A stretch of DNA of 64,000 nucleotides from Leptospira sp. (GCA_016742255.1 JACVCB010000002.1:151001-215000); one strand, 5' to 3'; shown: positions 18,248-28,950, counted from the stretch's first letter. Numbers and translations are program-made. The notes: generated by a model from the letters alone, not told the origin.

Positions 18248-19132
18248 ATGAAATTCCAAAATGTTCTACTATTCGTCTTTTTATGGAATGTAAGTGTATT
18301 TTCAGAACAAGATGAGGTCTTTTTTGAAACCCAAAGGAAACGACTTTCCTCTTCCGATATCTTCGAAATTCGTGATGCCATTGACCGATTAACATTTATT
18401 AAATCAAATCGAGGTTATAGGGATATACTTTCTGCCTTAGAGGGGACACCCAATTTCCCAACGAGTGAGAACAATGCCCCCGCGGTGAAATTTTATGCGG
18501 CAAAAGCTCTTGCGAAAAAAGGGGACAAAATTGCGATTCCTGTTCTCACCAAAACGTTTCAAAAAGAGTCGGCTTCCATCATCGAATACAACCCTCCAAA
18601 GGTAAGAAAAATCAGTGACGGTGTTGCCGATCGTCATTCTACATCGAGCCCGTACTTTTATGAAGATGGTGAAATTTCCATGGTATTGGCTTGTGGAGAG
18701 ATGTTACGAGCGTTAGGTTCGCTCCCATCCACGGAATCCTCCGAACAAGCGATAAAACAAGCATTGTCTCATCCTAATTTTTATATTCGAAGTTCTGCAG
18801 CCGATGCGATGTATGAATCCCATCGTAAGGAGTGGATCACTACTCTTGCGGATGGACTTGGGAAGGAACAGGTTCCCTATGCAAAAATCTCCATTTTATC
18901 GGCCATTGTGGGTTTAGAACGATTACCCAACCAAAATTTTAAAGCGGTGACAGAGATGTTATCCCATGAGGATCCAGAAGTAAGAAAAAAAGCCTCTCTA
19001 GCTTTACGCCGATTAGACCTTAGGATTGCAGCACCTTACCTAGAAAAGGCGATTCTTGTTGAAAATCACCCAAATGTTTTATCTCAAATGAAAGAAGATC
19101 ATTCCTATCTACTTTCATTTCGTAGCCCCTAG
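18248..19132 (+). CDS. Exported HEAT-repeat-like protein
   Basis: 294 residues with a cleavable signal peptide (residues 1-19, FQNVLLFVFLWNVSVFSE). The rest is helical, with degenerate HEAT-type repeats: VKFYAAKALAKKGDKIAIPVL, NFYIRSSAADAMYE and DPEVRKKASLALRRLDLRIAAPYL. Such solenoids act as protein-binding scaffolds, and the signal peptide places it in the periplasm or envelope. It has no enzymatic motif. A strong GGGGAAGGA precedes the ATG. It lies 66 bp upstream of cysK, same strand. Confidence 0.78.
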   Translation: MKFQNVLLFVFLWNVSVFSEQDEVFFETQRKRLSSSDIFEIRDAIDRLTFIKSNRGYRDILSALEGTPNFPTSENNAPAVKFYAAKALAKKGDKIAIPVLTKTFQKESASIIEYNPPKVRKISDGVADRHSTSSPYFYEDGEISMVLACGEMLRALGSLPSTESSEQAIKQALSHPNFYIRSSAADAMYESHRKEWITTLADGLGKEQVPYAKISILSAIVGLERLPNQNFKAVTEMLSHEDPEVRKKASLALRRLDLRIAAPYLEKAILVENHPNVLSQMKEDHSYLLSFRSP

Positions 19133-19198
19133 ACTTATTTCATTTCATTGTGGACAAATCTAGATTTTCTTTAAAAATGTGACTTAAACGGAGAAATT

Positions 19199-20113
19199 AT
19201 GAAATTTAATAGTATTTTAGATGCCATTGGCAATACACCACATATCCGATTGTCTCGTTTGTTTGGAACTGATCACGAAGTCTATATGAAACTAGAAAGA
19301 CAGAACCCAGGTGGATCGATTAAAGATCGAATCGCTCTTGCTATGATTGAAGATGCCGAAAAATCAGGAAAACTTAAAAAAGATTCCATTATTGTTGAGC
19401 CAACATCTGGAAATACTGGGATTGGTCTTGCTATGGTTGCAGCTGTGAAAGGTTATGCGATTACTCTAGTAATGCCAGAACATATGTCAGTTGAAAGACG
19501 CCGGATTATGGCAGCATACGGCGCTAAGTTTGAACTCACTCCAAGAGAAAAAGGAATGCCAGGTGCAATTGCAAAAGCACAAGAGATGGTAGCAGCCAAT
19601 CCTAATGCTTGGATGCCGCAACAGTTTGAAAACGAAGCCAATATCCAAGTTCATAGAGAAAAAACAGCAGAAGAGATTGCAAAAGATTTTCCAGATGGTT
19701 TGGACTATATCATCACTGGAGTGGGCACAGGTGGGCATATTTCTGGTTGTGCAGAAAACTTAAAAAAACGTTTTCCTAAACTAAAGGTATTTGCGGTAGA
19801 ACCAGAAGGTTCTCCTGTTCTCAGTGGTGGTAAACCAGGTCCACACCCTCTCCAAGGGATTGGTGCTGGTTTCATTCCTAAAAACTGTAAAACAGAATTA
19901 CTCGATGGGATCATCACTGTTGGAAAAGAAGAGTCGTTCACAATGGCTGTTCTTGCTGCGAAAAAAGAAGGTATTTTTATTGGAACCTCTTCAGGTGCAA
20001 GCCTTGCTGCAGTTTCCAAAAAGCTAAAAGAAATTCCTGCAGGCTCCAAAGTGCTTACATTCTGCTATGATACAGGTGAAAGATATTTATCTGTGGAAGG
20101 ACTGTTCGTTTAA
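19199..20113 (+). CDS. cysK: Cysteine synthase (O-acetylserine sulfhydrylase)
   Basis: 304 residues, a PLP-dependent enzyme that makes cysteine from O-acetylserine and sulfide. The PLP lysine is in [11 protein letters not shown], the substrate loop is [11 protein letters not shown] and the phosphate-binding loop is [18 protein letters not shown]-type ending: [17 protein letters not shown] precedes the ATG. It would consume the sulfide made by the cys genes at 36-48 kb. CysM-type enzymes (using thiosulfate or phosphoserine) cannot be excluded from motifs alone. It ends 23 bp before the apparent topA start. Confidence 0.93.
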   Translation: MKFNSILDAIGNTPHIRLSRLFGTDHEVYMKLERQNPGGSIKDRIALAMIEDAEKSGKLKKDSIIVEPTSGNTGIGLAMVAAVKGYAITLVMPEHMSVERRRIMAAYGAKFELTPREKGMPGAIAKAQEMVAANPNAWMPQQFENEANIQVHREKTAEEIAKDFPDGLDYIITGVGTGGHISGCAENLKKRFPKLKVFAVEPEGSPVLSGGKPGPHPLQGIGAGFIPKNCKTELLDGIITVGKEESFTMAVLAAKKEGIFIGTSSGASLAAVSKKLKEIPAGSKVLTFCYDTGERYLSVEGLFV

Positions 20114-20136
20114 TTTTTGTTTGATGAGAATTTAAA

Positions 20137-22083
20137 ATCACCAATTTAATTATTGTCGAATCTCCTACAAAAGCAACAACCATCAATTCTTATTTAGGTA
20201 AGGATTGGTTAGTTGTTGCAACAAAAGGGCACATCAAAGACCTTCCGCCCAAATCGTATGGGGTGGACATCTCCAATTCTTTTGAACCTGAGTATGAATG
20301 GCTCAAAGGGAAAAAAAACCTCTTTGCCTCCATCGTTACACAAGCCAAAAAATGTTCCAAAATTTATATAGCAAGTGATCCAGACAGGGAAGGTGAGATT
20401 ATCGCCAAACATTGTTTTGATGAATTGGCAAAATTAAAAAAACCAATCTACCGATTGCGTTTAAAAGAAATCACAAAAGTTGAATTAAACATCCAATTAG
20501 AGAAACAAACTGGACTCGACCAAGGAGAAATTGAATCTCAAATTGCAAGAAGAGTGATCGACCGAATTTTTGGTTTTGAAGTTTCTCCTGATTTATGGAA
20601 ACAATTAAAAATACCAACATTATCAGCAGGAAGAGTTCAATCTACCGTTTTGCATTGGATATGCGATAGAGAAAAAGAAATACAAAACTTCTCAAAACAA
20701 ACTTACTTTTTACTCAAACTTCAAGGAACTCTGAACAAACAAAGTTCCGAACTCAAATACCAGACAAAAGAAAAACTGAATCAAGAAGATGTAAATGCGA
20801 TCGTAAAGGAACTCGGGATGATTCCCGAACCTTCTAAGTTGAAGGAACTTATTTTATCGAATATCAAAGTAAAACAATTCATTCGGAAACCTCCAAAAGC
20901 TTTCTCTACTGCTAGTTTACTTGAAGCGAGTTTTCGTTCTTTAAAATTTGATTCAAAAAAAACAATGAGAATTGCACAAAGTTTATTTGAAGGTAAAAAA
21001 TTACAATCGGGAGAAACGGTTGGTCTGATTACCTACATGAGATCTGATAGCACTCGTGTTTCAGATTCAAAACGTCAGTTAGGTGAAAATTATCTAAAAA
21101 AACACTTCCCAAAACTTCTGTTAGAAGGAAGTGGAAAACAGTCCAAACAAAAAAAATTCTCACAAGACGCTCATGAGGCAGTCATCCCCATTAATCCCAA
21201 TCTAACACCCCAGCAAATTCGAAATTATTTAACAATAGATGAATGGAAACTTTACCAATTGATTTGGGAACGATTTTTGGTCTCTCTCATGAAACCAGAA
21301 TCAGGTGAAGAAGTTGTGTATGAATTCCCAATCGGAAAACATCTATTCACTCATTCATTTGAAAGAATTTTTGATGGTGGTTTCAAAAACTTTCCGGATC
21401 CAATGATGGATAAAAAGAAAAGTACATTGGATGCAAAAATAGGAGATATTTTTTTCTACGAATCGTTTACGACTTTAGAAAAGGAAACAGAACCACCGGA
21501 ACGATATACCCAAGGTAAATTGATCCAAAAAATGGAAGATACGGGAGTGGGTCGTCCCTCCACTTACGCAAACATTCTTGAAACATTAAAACTGAGAAAG
21601 TACATTGTTGAGTACCAAAAAAACATAGGTCCTTCTGCTCTGGGAATGAAAGTGGATGGTTATTTGGATTTAAACTTTCATGATCTAATTGGTGAGTCAT
21701 TTACAAAGGACTTAGAACAAGAATTGGACCAAATCACTGGGAACAAAAATTCAAGGGTGGAATTAATTTCAGCATTTTATGTGAAGTTAAAACAAATTTT
21801 AAAATCACCTAGGAAAAAATTTGAAACGTTTGTTGCTGAGTTGGAAACAAACAAAACGAATGAAAAATCTGTTTCTGAAAGTTCGGGGATCAAATCAAAT
21901 CCTAACTCGAAAAAAAATAAGAACCAACATCTAACGAAGGAAAAGAGTCTAAATCTTACAGAGAAAAAAGTTTGCCCAAAATGTTCTGATGGGACCATCA
22001 AAACCAAATTAGGGAAAAATGGAAAAACCATTTATTTTTGTTCTCGTTACCCACACTGTGACTACATCACCTATGACAACTAA
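20137..22083 (+). CDS. topA: DNA topoisomerase I with no ordinary start codon
   Basis: Relaxes negative supercoils by single-strand cleavage. The Toprim domain holds IIVESPTKATTI and ASDPDREGEIIA, the active-site tyrosine is in GLITYMRSDSTRVS, and one C-terminal zinc ribbon has CPKCSDG and a second Cys pair in FCSRYPHC. The family N-terminus (VESPTKA) is encoded before the first GTG (20263), but the frame has no ATG, GTG or TTG between the in-frame stop at 20125-20127 and 20263. The ATC at 20137 is the best candidate start. At about 648 residues it is shorter than most TopA proteins, with one zinc finger rather than several. Confidence 0.85.
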   Translation: MTNLIIVESPTKATTINSYLGKDWLVVATKGHIKDLPPKSYGVDISNSFEPEYEWLKGKKNLFASIVTQAKKCSKIYIASDPDREGEIIAKHCFDELAKLKKPIYRLRLKEITKVELNIQLEKQTGLDQGEIESQIARRVIDRIFGFEVSPDLWKQLKIPTLSAGRVQSTVLHWICDREKEIQNFSKQTYFLLKLQGTLNKQSSELKYQTKEKLNQEDVNAIVKELGMIPEPSKLKELILSNIKVKQFIRKPPKAFSTASLLEASFRSLKFDSKKTMRIAQSLFEGKKLQSGETVGLITYMRSDSTRVSDSKRQLGENYLKKHFPKLLLEGSGKQSKQKKFSQDAHEAVIPINPNLTPQQIRNYLTIDEWKLYQLIWERFLVSLMKPESGEEVVYEFPIGKHLFTHSFERIFDGGFKNFPDPMMDKKKSTLDAKIGDIFFYESFTTLEKETEPPERYTQGKLIQKMEDTGVGRPSTYANILETLKLRKYIVEYQKNIGPSALGMKVDGYLDLNFHDLIGESFTKDLEQELDQITGNKNSRVELISAFYVKLKQILKSPRKKFETFVAELETNKTNEKSVSESSGIKSNPNSKKNKNQHLTKEKSLNLTEKKVCPKCSDGTIKTKLGKNGKTIYFCSRYPHCDYITYDN

Positions 22084-23161
22084 TCATGATAAAACTTTGA
22101 TCCTTGTGAATTTAGGAGGACCTCGAACTTCCTCTGAAATTGAAGTATTTTTAAGAGATTTATTTTCAGATCCATTTGTGTTTGATTTACCATTGCCAGA
22201 ATTTTTCCGAATTCGATTGGCAAGGTTCATCGCAAAAAAACGAGCTCCCAAGGTACAACGAACTTATGAATCTATGGGTTTTGGTGGCGGTTCTCCTCTT
22301 GTTTCTGAAACAGAAAAACAAGCTAAGTTTTTGGAATTAATTCTTAACCAACAAACGAATGTAAAATGGAAGGTAAAAGTTTCCATGACGTGTGGATTTC
22401 CTAATATTAGAGAGGATGAGTTTACCAAACCGGATGAGAATACTTTGTATTTACCACTATATCCTCAATTCTCTAGGTCTACCGTATTATCGACACTGGC
22501 AATTTTAGAATCAAAGTTTGGTGAATGTCCTGTTGGCAGTGGTGGTTATATCCCACATTTTGGTTTGGTACCAAAGTTTCACCAAATTACAGCTAGGTTT
22601 ATTTTTGAGTTTTTTACAAACCAATTAGAATCGAATGAATTTTTACATTACCCTAAAGAAACTCCGAATTGTGATTGGAAAGACTTAGAAATTATTTTTT
22701 CTGCACACGGTGTTCCTATGCGACTCATTCACAAGGGTGATCGTTATATGGAAGAAGTAGAAGTTTCAGTCCAAAGAATTTCTGAGGAATTAAGAAAATT
22801 TGGTTTTAGAGGTAATGTACATGTATCTTACCAAAGTAAAGTTGGACCTGCCAAATGGACTGAACCAAACACAATTCAAATGATCACGAAACTTTCCAAA
22901 GAAGGTAAACACATTGCCGTGTATCCAATTAGTTTTGTGAGTGATCATCTGGAAACTTTAGAAGAAATTGGCGAACAGTTTAAAGAACTGACTTTGGAAA
23001 ATGGTGGAAATTCATTTGTTAGAATTCCTGCATTTGGTACTTACAAACCATTTATGGAATATTTAGCAGAACGAGTATTACTTGCCGATACAAAGGTAAA
23101 TGAATGTATTTGTAAAAAAAATGGAGGAGAATCGTTAAAACATTGTCGATTCAAAAATTGA
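22073..23161 (+). CDS. hemH: Ferrochelatase
   Basis: 362 residues. Inserts Fe2+ into protoporphyrin IX, the last step of haem synthesis. The N-terminal signature is LILVNLGGPRT, the central catalytic histidine is in IFSAHGVPMRLI, and ISFVSDHLETLEEIG is the metal-binding Glu/His region. The chosen ATG (22073) overlaps the end of topA by 11 nt; an earlier GTG at 22058 is possible. The 3' end overlaps hemG on the other strand by 27 nt, so hemH is convergent with the rest of the haem operon. Confidence 0.93.
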   Translation: MTTNHDKTLILVNLGGPRTSSEIEVFLRDLFSDPFVFDLPLPEFFRIRLARFIAKKRAPKVQRTYESMGFGGGSPLVSETEKQAKFLELILNQQTNVKWKVKVSMTCGFPNIREDEFTKPDENTLYLPLYPQFSRSTVLSTLAILESKFGECPVGSGGYIPHFGLVPKFHQITARFIFEFFTNQLESNEFLHYPKETPNCDWKDLEIIFSAHGVPMRLIHKGDRYMEEVEVSVQRISEELRKFGFRGNVHVSYQSKVGPAKWTEPNTIQMITKLSKEGKHIAVYPISFVSDHLETLEEIGEQFKELTLENGGNSFVRIPAFGTYKPFMEYLAERVLLADTKVNECICKKNGGESLKHCRFKN

Positions 23162-24343
23162 CCTGAGACCAATTCCTTTTCTATAATTTCCATAAAATCT
23201 AATATTTTTCCCTTGGGATGACCAGTTTAATTCTAACTGGTCTAACACTTGGTTGAACTTATATAAATTTGCGTCATAGGCAGGGAAAACACCTTCCCAA
23301 GTTCTTCGGTAAACAGCTGTTGGTGGGTCCATTTTCTTTGAGATCAAATATCTATCTCTTTCTAAAATAGATTCAATCGTATCGTTGCCGTTTTTTACCT
23401 TTATATCTGGATAAATCCAAGTTTCCGAATGTAATTGATTTTGGACTCGGCCATCAAAAATATCTGAATTACACAAAACTCCTAACGCTTGAACACCTTC
23501 ATTTTTGCCAAAAAGTATTCCGAAACATGGTTTTTTCGTAAGTTTTGTTTCACCAAACCTTGTGATGGTGGAAATCGTTAACAAATTTGGTTTTGTTTCG
23601 AATTTGATTTCTGAATCTAAAATGGATAATAACTTTTTTAGTGAGATACAAATTTTGACTGATCCATTTAGATTTTGAATTTCTTTCAAGTTTGAAAATG
23701 AAAATCCTGTTTTGATAGTGATTTTGGTTGCTAAGTAAGAAACCAAATGAGTGACTAGGTCTCCCATTCCATTGGGAAAGGAAACGGTTCCATATGTTTT
23801 CTTTTTGTTTTTTTTGATCTCTTTAAAAATGGTACTGTTTCCTCTACCATCCCATTTTGAAAATATCGTTTCGGGTTGTAATTCCGACAATCGAGTGCCG
23901 TAAATTCCACCTAAAGCAGGTTCTATGATGTTTTTTGTCACTGAGGGGCCAAACATTTGATCTCCCCAGTTTTCAAAATTTAGATTGGGATCAAATTTTA
24001 GTTTTTTGAGAAAAATCGAATACAGTAATTTTGTGCCTGCTAGGATTGAGATTGGAAACTGGGATAATTTTTGATTGTTCCAAAAATACCTTCGTTTTGA
24101 TGCTTTTTTAGGGAAAACAGGTGAAAGTCCAATTTCATCTAACATGGATTTGATATCATCGGTCAAAAGGATTCCATTTGCAGCAAGTTCTACCAAACCT
24201 TCTGGTTTGTTCAATGTTCCTATCACTCCGCCTAAAGTATCTTTTTCTTCATACAGTGTGACAGAATTTCCTTTTTTTACTTGGTGGTATGCCATAAAGA
24301 GTCCAGTAATCCCACCACCTACAATATGAATGTTTTCTTTCAT
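23135..24343 (-). CDS. hemG: Protoporphyrinogen oxidase (HemY/HemG flavoprotein type)
   Basis: 402 residues. Oxidises protoporphyrinogen IX to protoporphyrin IX using FAD. The N-terminal dinucleotide motif is IHIVGGGITGLFMAY followed by LYEEKDTLGG, as in the HemY family of FAD amine-oxidase-like enzymes. The C-terminal segment FYGNYRKGIGLRS carries the second FAD-contact glycines. It is the last gene of the seven-gene hem operon, starting by ATGA overlap with hemN. It is shorter than many HemY proteins (about 450-480). Confidence 0.88.
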   Translation of the reverse strand: MKENIHIVGGGITGLFMAYHQVKKGNSVTLYEEKDTLGGVIGTLNKPEGLVELAANGILLTDDIKSMLDEIGLSPVFPKKASKRRYFWNNQKLSQFPISILAGTKLLYSIFLKKLKFDPNLNFENWGDQMFGPSVTKNIIEPALGGIYGTRLSELQPETIFSKWDGRGNSTIFKEIKKNKKKTYGTVSFPNGMGDLVTHLVSYLATKITIKTGFSFSNLKEIQNLNGSVKICISLKKLLSILDSEIKFETKPNLLTISTITRFGETKLTKKPCFGILFGKNEGVQALGVLCNSDIFDGRVQNQLHSETWIYPDIKVKNGNDTIESILERDRYLISKKMDPPTAVYRRTWEGVFPAYDANLYKFNQVLDQLELNWSSQGKNIRFYGNYRKGIGLRSIFESTMF

Positions 24344-25680
24344 ATTGCTTTTGAAAAAACGGGTCCTGCTGGTTTACTCGATTGGAGTTTTTCATCAAAC
24401 GCCATCGCTATGATTCTTAAAAATGGTTTTCCTATTTCAGATACCTTGAGAGTTTCTTGGTTCCATAAAACCAATTTGTCTTTTTCCATTTCCGATAAAA
24501 AATCTTTCGTATGGATGAACAGATCAGTTGGTACTTTTACTTCCCAAGAAGTCATCAGTTCTAAAATTAAATGTTTTCGCAAACGATCAGAATTGGAAAG
24601 TTTATGGCCCCTTAGGATTGGTAAATTATCGTCCAAAAGAGATTTTCTATACTTCATTTCCAGTTTGATATTTTGGAAAAATAAATTTGGTGTTTCAGAA
24701 ATTGCAGAGGAACCGAGTCCGAGCATAACATCGGTTTTGGAGTCACTATATCCCATAAAGTTTCTATGCAATTGTTTGGAATGGAAAGCTTTCCATAATT
24801 TATCATGAGGAAGAGCAAAATGGTCCATACCAATTTCTCTGTATCCTTCTTTTTCTAGGAGTGATCTTCCCATCTCATATAACTCGCGTTTGAGAGTTGG
24901 GTCTGGTAAATCTGCTTCTGTAAATAAACGTTGGGATGCTTTGATCCATGGTACATGGGCATACGAGTAAAAAGCAATTCGATCAGGTTTCAGTTCTAAT
25001 GTTTTTTCCATTGTGTATAACATGGAGTTTAGCGATTGTTTGGGTAATCCATAAATCAAATCAAAGTTTACTGAATTAAATCCAAGTGATCTTGCCTCTA
25101 AGGTGATATTTTCAGTTAGTTCAAAAGGTTGAGTTCGGTTTACCAATCGTTGTACTTCCGGATCAAAATCTTGTACTCCCAAACTGATTCGTTTGAAACC
25201 TAAATTGTGTAAGAGTTTGAGTTGGGAAATTCGTGTTCTTCTTGGGTCGACTTCAATGGAATATTGTGGGTCTTTTGAGGAAGGTAATTGGTTTAAGATC
25301 GATTCGATTGTCGATTGTAAGTTGTAATCGGAAAGGTAAGTGGGGCTACCTCCACCTAAATGAAGTTCACTAAGTTCTTTCCCTTTTAAAGAAGGTACAT
25401 TTTGTAAATAGAGTTGAAGTTCCGTTTTGATTGCTTTGACATAAGGTTCTTCGACAGTATGGTTTTTTGTAATTGATGTATTACAACCACAAAATGTACA
25501 TAAAGTTTCACAAAATGGAATGTGAAGGTACATCGCGAGCTTTGATTCTTTTGGGAAAAGATGTGTTTCCAATGATTCGATACACTCTTCCACTGAAGGT
25601 GAATCGGTCCAGTAAGGAACAGTGGGATAACTTGTGTATCTTGGAGCAGGTGTATCGTATTTTTGAAGTAAGTGTTTCAT
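24340..25680 (-). CDS. hemN: Oxygen-independent coproporphyrinogen III oxidase (radical SAM)
   Basis: 446 residues. Converts coproporphyrinogen III to protoporphyrinogen IX. The radical-SAM cluster motif is IPFCETLCTFCGCN (CxxxCxxC plus the extra Cys of HemN), then HLGGGSPTYL and the SAM-binding EVDPRRT. The HemN-specific ending YREIGMDHFALP is present, which separates it from HemW-like paralogues. Leptospires are aerobes, so an oxygen-independent enzyme as the only coproporphyrinogen oxidase in the operon is notable. It is coupled by ATGA to both neighbours. Confidence 0.92.
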   Translation of the reverse strand: MKHLLQKYDTPAPRYTSYPTVPYWTDSPSVEECIESLETHLFPKESKLAMYLHIPFCETLCTFCGCNTSITKNHTVEEPYVKAIKTELQLYLQNVPSLKGKELSELHLGGGSPTYLSDYNLQSTIESILNQLPSSKDPQYSIEVDPRRTRISQLKLLHNLGFKRISLGVQDFDPEVQRLVNRTQPFELTENITLEARSLGFNSVNFDLIYGLPKQSLNSMLYTMEKTLELKPDRIAFYSYAHVPWIKASQRLFTEADLPDPTLKRELYEMGRSLLEKEGYREIGMDHFALPHDKLWKAFHSKQLHRNFMGYSDSKTDVMLGLGSSAISETPNLFFQNIKLEMKYRKSLLDDNLPILRGHKLSNSDRLRKHLILELMTSWEVKVPTDLFIHTKDFLSEMEKDKLVLWNQETLKVSEIGKPFLRIIAMAFDEKLQSSKPAGPVFSKAI

Positions 25681-26720
25681 GAGTTAAACACCTTTCTTGT
25701 TGTTTCGATGAGCAGATGAACTGATTCTTCTGGCGTGAATTGTAATACACCATGACCTAGCCCCGCAACCCAACCAACACGCTCTTTTGGGTCCAACTCT
25801 TTGATTGGTAAAAGGTATTCTTGGATTTTTTGTTTGAGAGTTGATTGGTCTGCAAATAATAACTCTTGGTCAAAATTACCCTGAATAAAACCTTTGCCAC
25901 CAAATTCTTGTAATATGGTTGGGATAGAGAACCTGTGATCCACTCCGAAACCAACTAAGTTTTGAATGGAATGGATTTGCCTTATTTGTGATTCTGTTGA
26001 ATTTTTGGCATAATAACCAATCTGATTTGGGAAGGATTTTGTTAGTTCCGTAATGGGTTCAGTGACATACCTTCGGAAATTAAACGGATCTAACATTCCG
26101 GCTGCGGTATCAAACATCATGACGACTTCTGCACCACCTTGCAGTTGTAATTCGATATTTCGTCTTAAGAGTGGTACAAGAATCGAATAAAATTGATCTA
26201 CAAACTCTTGGTTTGTTTTGATAAACGATAAATTTCCGTCATGTTTTCCTATGCTTGCATAGGTCATAAGGGTAAAAGGACCACCTACGAATCCTATTAG
26301 AGAAACATCTTTTGGTAACACTTCTCTCGTTCGGATCACTGCTTCTTTTTGGAAATAAAGTCCTTCGATCGCTTCATCAACGGGTTTTAGTTTTTTAAGA
26401 TCACTTAATGAGGTAAGTGAGAAGGATAATTTAGGGCCAGGATCATAAGTAAGACCCATACCAAGTGCTTCTAATGGAAAAAGTAAATCTGAAAATAAGA
26501 TACTAACATCAAATCCAAATTCTTTTACAGGACCTAGCGCTACTTCTGCAGCTAATTCAGGTTGTTTGCATAGTTCCATAAAACTATAGGATTCTTTGAG
26601 TTTACGATAATGAGAATGGTATCTCCCTGCTTGGCGCATAAACCAAATCGGAGGAGTGTTTTGTGGAACTAATTGGATCGCATTTGCAAAACGTTCGTTG
26701 TGGTATTTGGTTGTGATCAT
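25677..26720 (-). CDS. hemE: Uroporphyrinogen decarboxylase
   Basis: 347 residues. Removes the four acetate carboxyls of uroporphyrinogen III. Signature PPIWFMRQAGRYHSHYR at the N-terminus, the second signature GFVGGPFTLMTY, the catalytic Asp in LFSDLLFPLEALG, and GLGHGVLQFTPEE near the end. The ATG lies 2 nt after the hemL stop and the stop overlaps hemN by 4 nt. Uroporphyrinogen III is the branch point towards sirohaem, made by the SUMT gene at 35.5 kb. Confidence 0.94.
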   Translation of the reverse strand: MITTKYHNERFANAIQLVPQNTPPIWFMRQAGRYHSHYRKLKESYSFMELCKQPELAAEVALGPVKEFGFDVSILFSDLLFPLEALGMGLTYDPGPKLSFSLTSLSDLKKLKPVDEAIEGLYFQKEAVIRTREVLPKDVSLIGFVGGPFTLMTYASIGKHDGNLSFIKTNQEFVDQFYSILVPLLRRNIELQLQGGAEVVMMFDTAAGMLDPFNFRRYVTEPITELTKSFPNQIGYYAKNSTESQIRQIHSIQNLVGFGVDHRFSIPTILQEFGGKGFIQGNFDQELLFADQSTLKQKIQEYLLPIKELDPKERVGWVAGLGHGVLQFTPEESVHLLIETTRKVFNS

Positions 26721-26722
26721 GA

Positions 26723-28000
26723 TTAGCCCTTTAATGCCTGTTTGATTTTTTCAAGTGTGAGATCGATGATATCTTTTGTATGTACAGTGGATAAAAATCC
26801 CACCTCATAACCGCTTGGTGCAAGATAAACACCTTGGTTTAATAGTTTGTGGAAAAAAGTTGCAAAATTGGATTTGTGAGAACTTGGAATATCTGCAATC
26901 GTTCTGATTGGTTTTTCTGTTTTCCCTTTTAACCAGAATAAACTTCCAAAGGTAACTGCTTCCCAATTGGGATCACCAGATTCTTTTAATAGATTTATGA
27001 TTCCATCTGTGAATTGTTTGGTGGTAGTTTCAAGATTTGGGTAAGGATTTTCGTTCCAAGCTTTGGTAAGGGTTTTGAGCCCGGCTCGCATCCCTATTGG
27101 ATTGGCAGACAATGTTCCTGCTTGGTAAACAGGCCCGCTTGGTGCCACAAGATCCATAAATTCTCGTTTCCCGGCATAAGCTCCCACTGGAAAACCTCCA
27201 CCGATGATTTTTCCATAACAGACCAAATCAGGGACAATTCCTGTGATTCCAGCCATACCTTGGAAAGAAACTCGGAAACCAGAAATCACTTCATCAAATA
27301 GAAGTAATACGCCATACTTTGTGGTCAGTTCGCGGCATTTTTTTAGGAATTCAATTCTTTGTGGAAGTAAACCGTAATTTGCTGGCAATGGCTCAATCGC
27401 CAAACAAGCGATATTTGATCCTTCACGTTGGAATAATTCTTCAAGCTTAGTTTCGTCATCTAATGGGAGGACAAGTGTGTTTTGAATGATCTCAGGTCCA
27501 ATTCCTTTGCTATCGCTGGAACTAAGGCCTGCAAGGCCCGAACCTGACTTCACTAAAAGTTGATCAAGGTGGCCATGGTAACAACCATCAAATTTCAGAA
27601 TTTTGTTTCGTCCGGTTGCAGCTCTTGCCACTCGTAAGGCACTCATGACAGCTTCCGTACCCGAATTTACAAAACGTATTTTTTCAACCCAAGGAATTCT
27701 TTCTGTGATGAACTCTGCAAGTTCCAAGGAATAAGGTTCACAAGCACCAAAAGACCAGGCTTTCCTGACTGTATCTTCAACAACTTCTTGGATTTCCGGA
27801 TGTCTATGTCCAAAGAGAAGTGGCCCAAAACTCAAACAATAGTCGATATAGTTTTTTCCTTCGACTGACTTAAGATAGGCGCCATTTGCTTCATTAAAAA
27901 ATACGGGAGTTCCACCAACGGAAGAAAAAGATCTTACTGGGCTATGAACTCCACCAGGAACTACTTGTTTTGATCTTTCGAATAAAGATTCTGAATTCAT
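26723..28000 (-). CDS. hemL: Glutamate-1-semialdehyde 2,1-aminomutase
   Basis: 425 residues. PLP enzyme that turns glutamate-1-semialdehyde into 5-aminolevulinate in the C5 pathway. N-terminus [20 protein letters not shown] is typical; the PLP region has [12 protein letters not shown] and the Schiff-base lysine in [15 protein letters not shown]. The ATG at 28000 is chosen because it overlaps the hemB stop as ATGA and begins the family N-terminus; the frame is open 25 codons further to a TTG inside hemB, which is not used. Confidence 0.95.
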   Translation of the reverse strand: MNSESLFERSKQVVPGGVHSPVRSFSSVGGTPVFFNEANGAYLKSVEGKNYIDYCLSFGPLLFGHRHPEIQEVVEDTVRKAWSFGACEPYSLELAEFITERIPWVEKIRFVNSGTEAVMSALRVARAATGRNKILKFDGCYHGHLDQLLVKSGSGLAGLSSSDSKGIGPEIIQNTLVLPLDDETKLEELFQREGSNIACLAIEPLPANYGLLPQRIEFLKKCRELTTKYGVLLLFDEVISGFRVSFQGMAGITGIVPDLVCYGKIIGGGFPVGAYAGKREFMDLVAPSGPVYQAGTLSANPIGMRAGLKTLTKAWNENPYPNLETTTKQFTDGIINLLKESGDPNWEAVTFGSLFWLKGKTEKPIRTIADIPSSHKSNFATFFHKLLNQGVYLAPSGYEVGFLSTVHTKDIIDLTLEKIKQALKG

Positions 28001-28950
28001 GAATATAACCTTTTTGATATCCTTGCACCGTATGTGATTAAAAAAGAAGAACCTGCTCTCCGAAACACATCCCAAGTTTCTTTTAAACCATCTTCAAAAT
28101 CTAAAAAACCTTCTTTGGCCAAGTATACTAAACTTGCATATTCACCACTCACTTGGTAGGCACCAGTGGGAAGCCCAGTTTTTTCTTTGATGGGACCAAT
28201 TAAGTCGATAGCTGTCATCCCAGGTTTTACCATCAGTAAATCAGCACCTTCTTCTTTGTCACGAATGGAAGTATGAATGGCAGTATCTCTATCTCTAACG
28301 TCTAGTTGGTATCCGCTACGATCACCAAACTGTGGTGAGGAGTCAGCTGCTCCTCGGAAGGGACCGTAAAAGTGACTTTTAAACTTCGTGGAATAACTCA
28401 TAATGGGAACATGTGAATGGTTGTTTTCGTCTAGAATTTTTCGATGTGACAAAACACGCCCATCCATCATATCACTAGGAGCAATACCATCAGCACCAGA
28501 ATCTGCGTAGATCAATGCAAGTTCAGACAATCGTTTTAACGTTAACTCTAAATTGATTGTACCTTTTGGATGAAAGTGACAACAATGACCTGTTGTTGTT
28601 ACAGAACAAATGCATGTGTCTAACCACAAAAACATTTCTGGGAAAGTTTTTTTAATCAGACTAATATTGGATTGGTAAAAGTCCTTCGAGAAACTTGTGT
28701 CTGACTTTTCAGTGGGTACCATAAAAAGTAAAAATTGTGAAACCCCAGATTTTAAATCCGATTCAATTTGATTCAATATTGTTTTATTTGTATCGCGATA
28801 TACATTAGGTAAACCTTTGATGGGTTCTTTTTCATTGATACCTTCTACTAAAAACAAAGGTTGGATCATTTTATTTACGTTAAGTGAACCTGATTCACTC
28901 AAATGGCGTAAGTATTGGTTGGAACGAAGTCGAAGGGTTTTTGTTTTCAT
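27997..28950 (-). CDS. hemB: Delta-aminolevulinic acid dehydratase (porphobilinogen synthase)
   Basis: 317 residues. Joins two 5-aminolevulinates to form porphobilinogen. The metal-binding region reads [16 protein letters not shown], with the cysteines of a zinc-type enzyme, and the Schiff-base lysines are in [16 protein letters not shown] and [17 protein letters not shown] overlaps join it to hemC upstream and hemL downstream, so it is translated with them. Confidence 0.95.
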   Translation of the reverse strand: MKTKTLRLRSNQYLRHLSESGSLNVNKMIQPLFLVEGINEKEPIKGLPNVYRDTNKTILNQIESDLKSGVSQFLLFMVPTEKSDTSFSKDFYQSNISLIKKTFPEMFLWLDTCICSVTTTGHCCHFHPKGTINLELTLKRLSELALIYADSGADGIAPSDMMDGRVLSHRKILDENNHSHVPIMSYSTKFKSHFYGPFRGAADSSPQFGDRSGYQLDVRDRDTAIHTSIRDKEEGADLLMVKPGMTAIDLIGPIKEKTGLPTGAYQVSGEYASLVYLAKEGFLDFEDGLKETWDVFRRAGSSFLITYGARISKRLYS

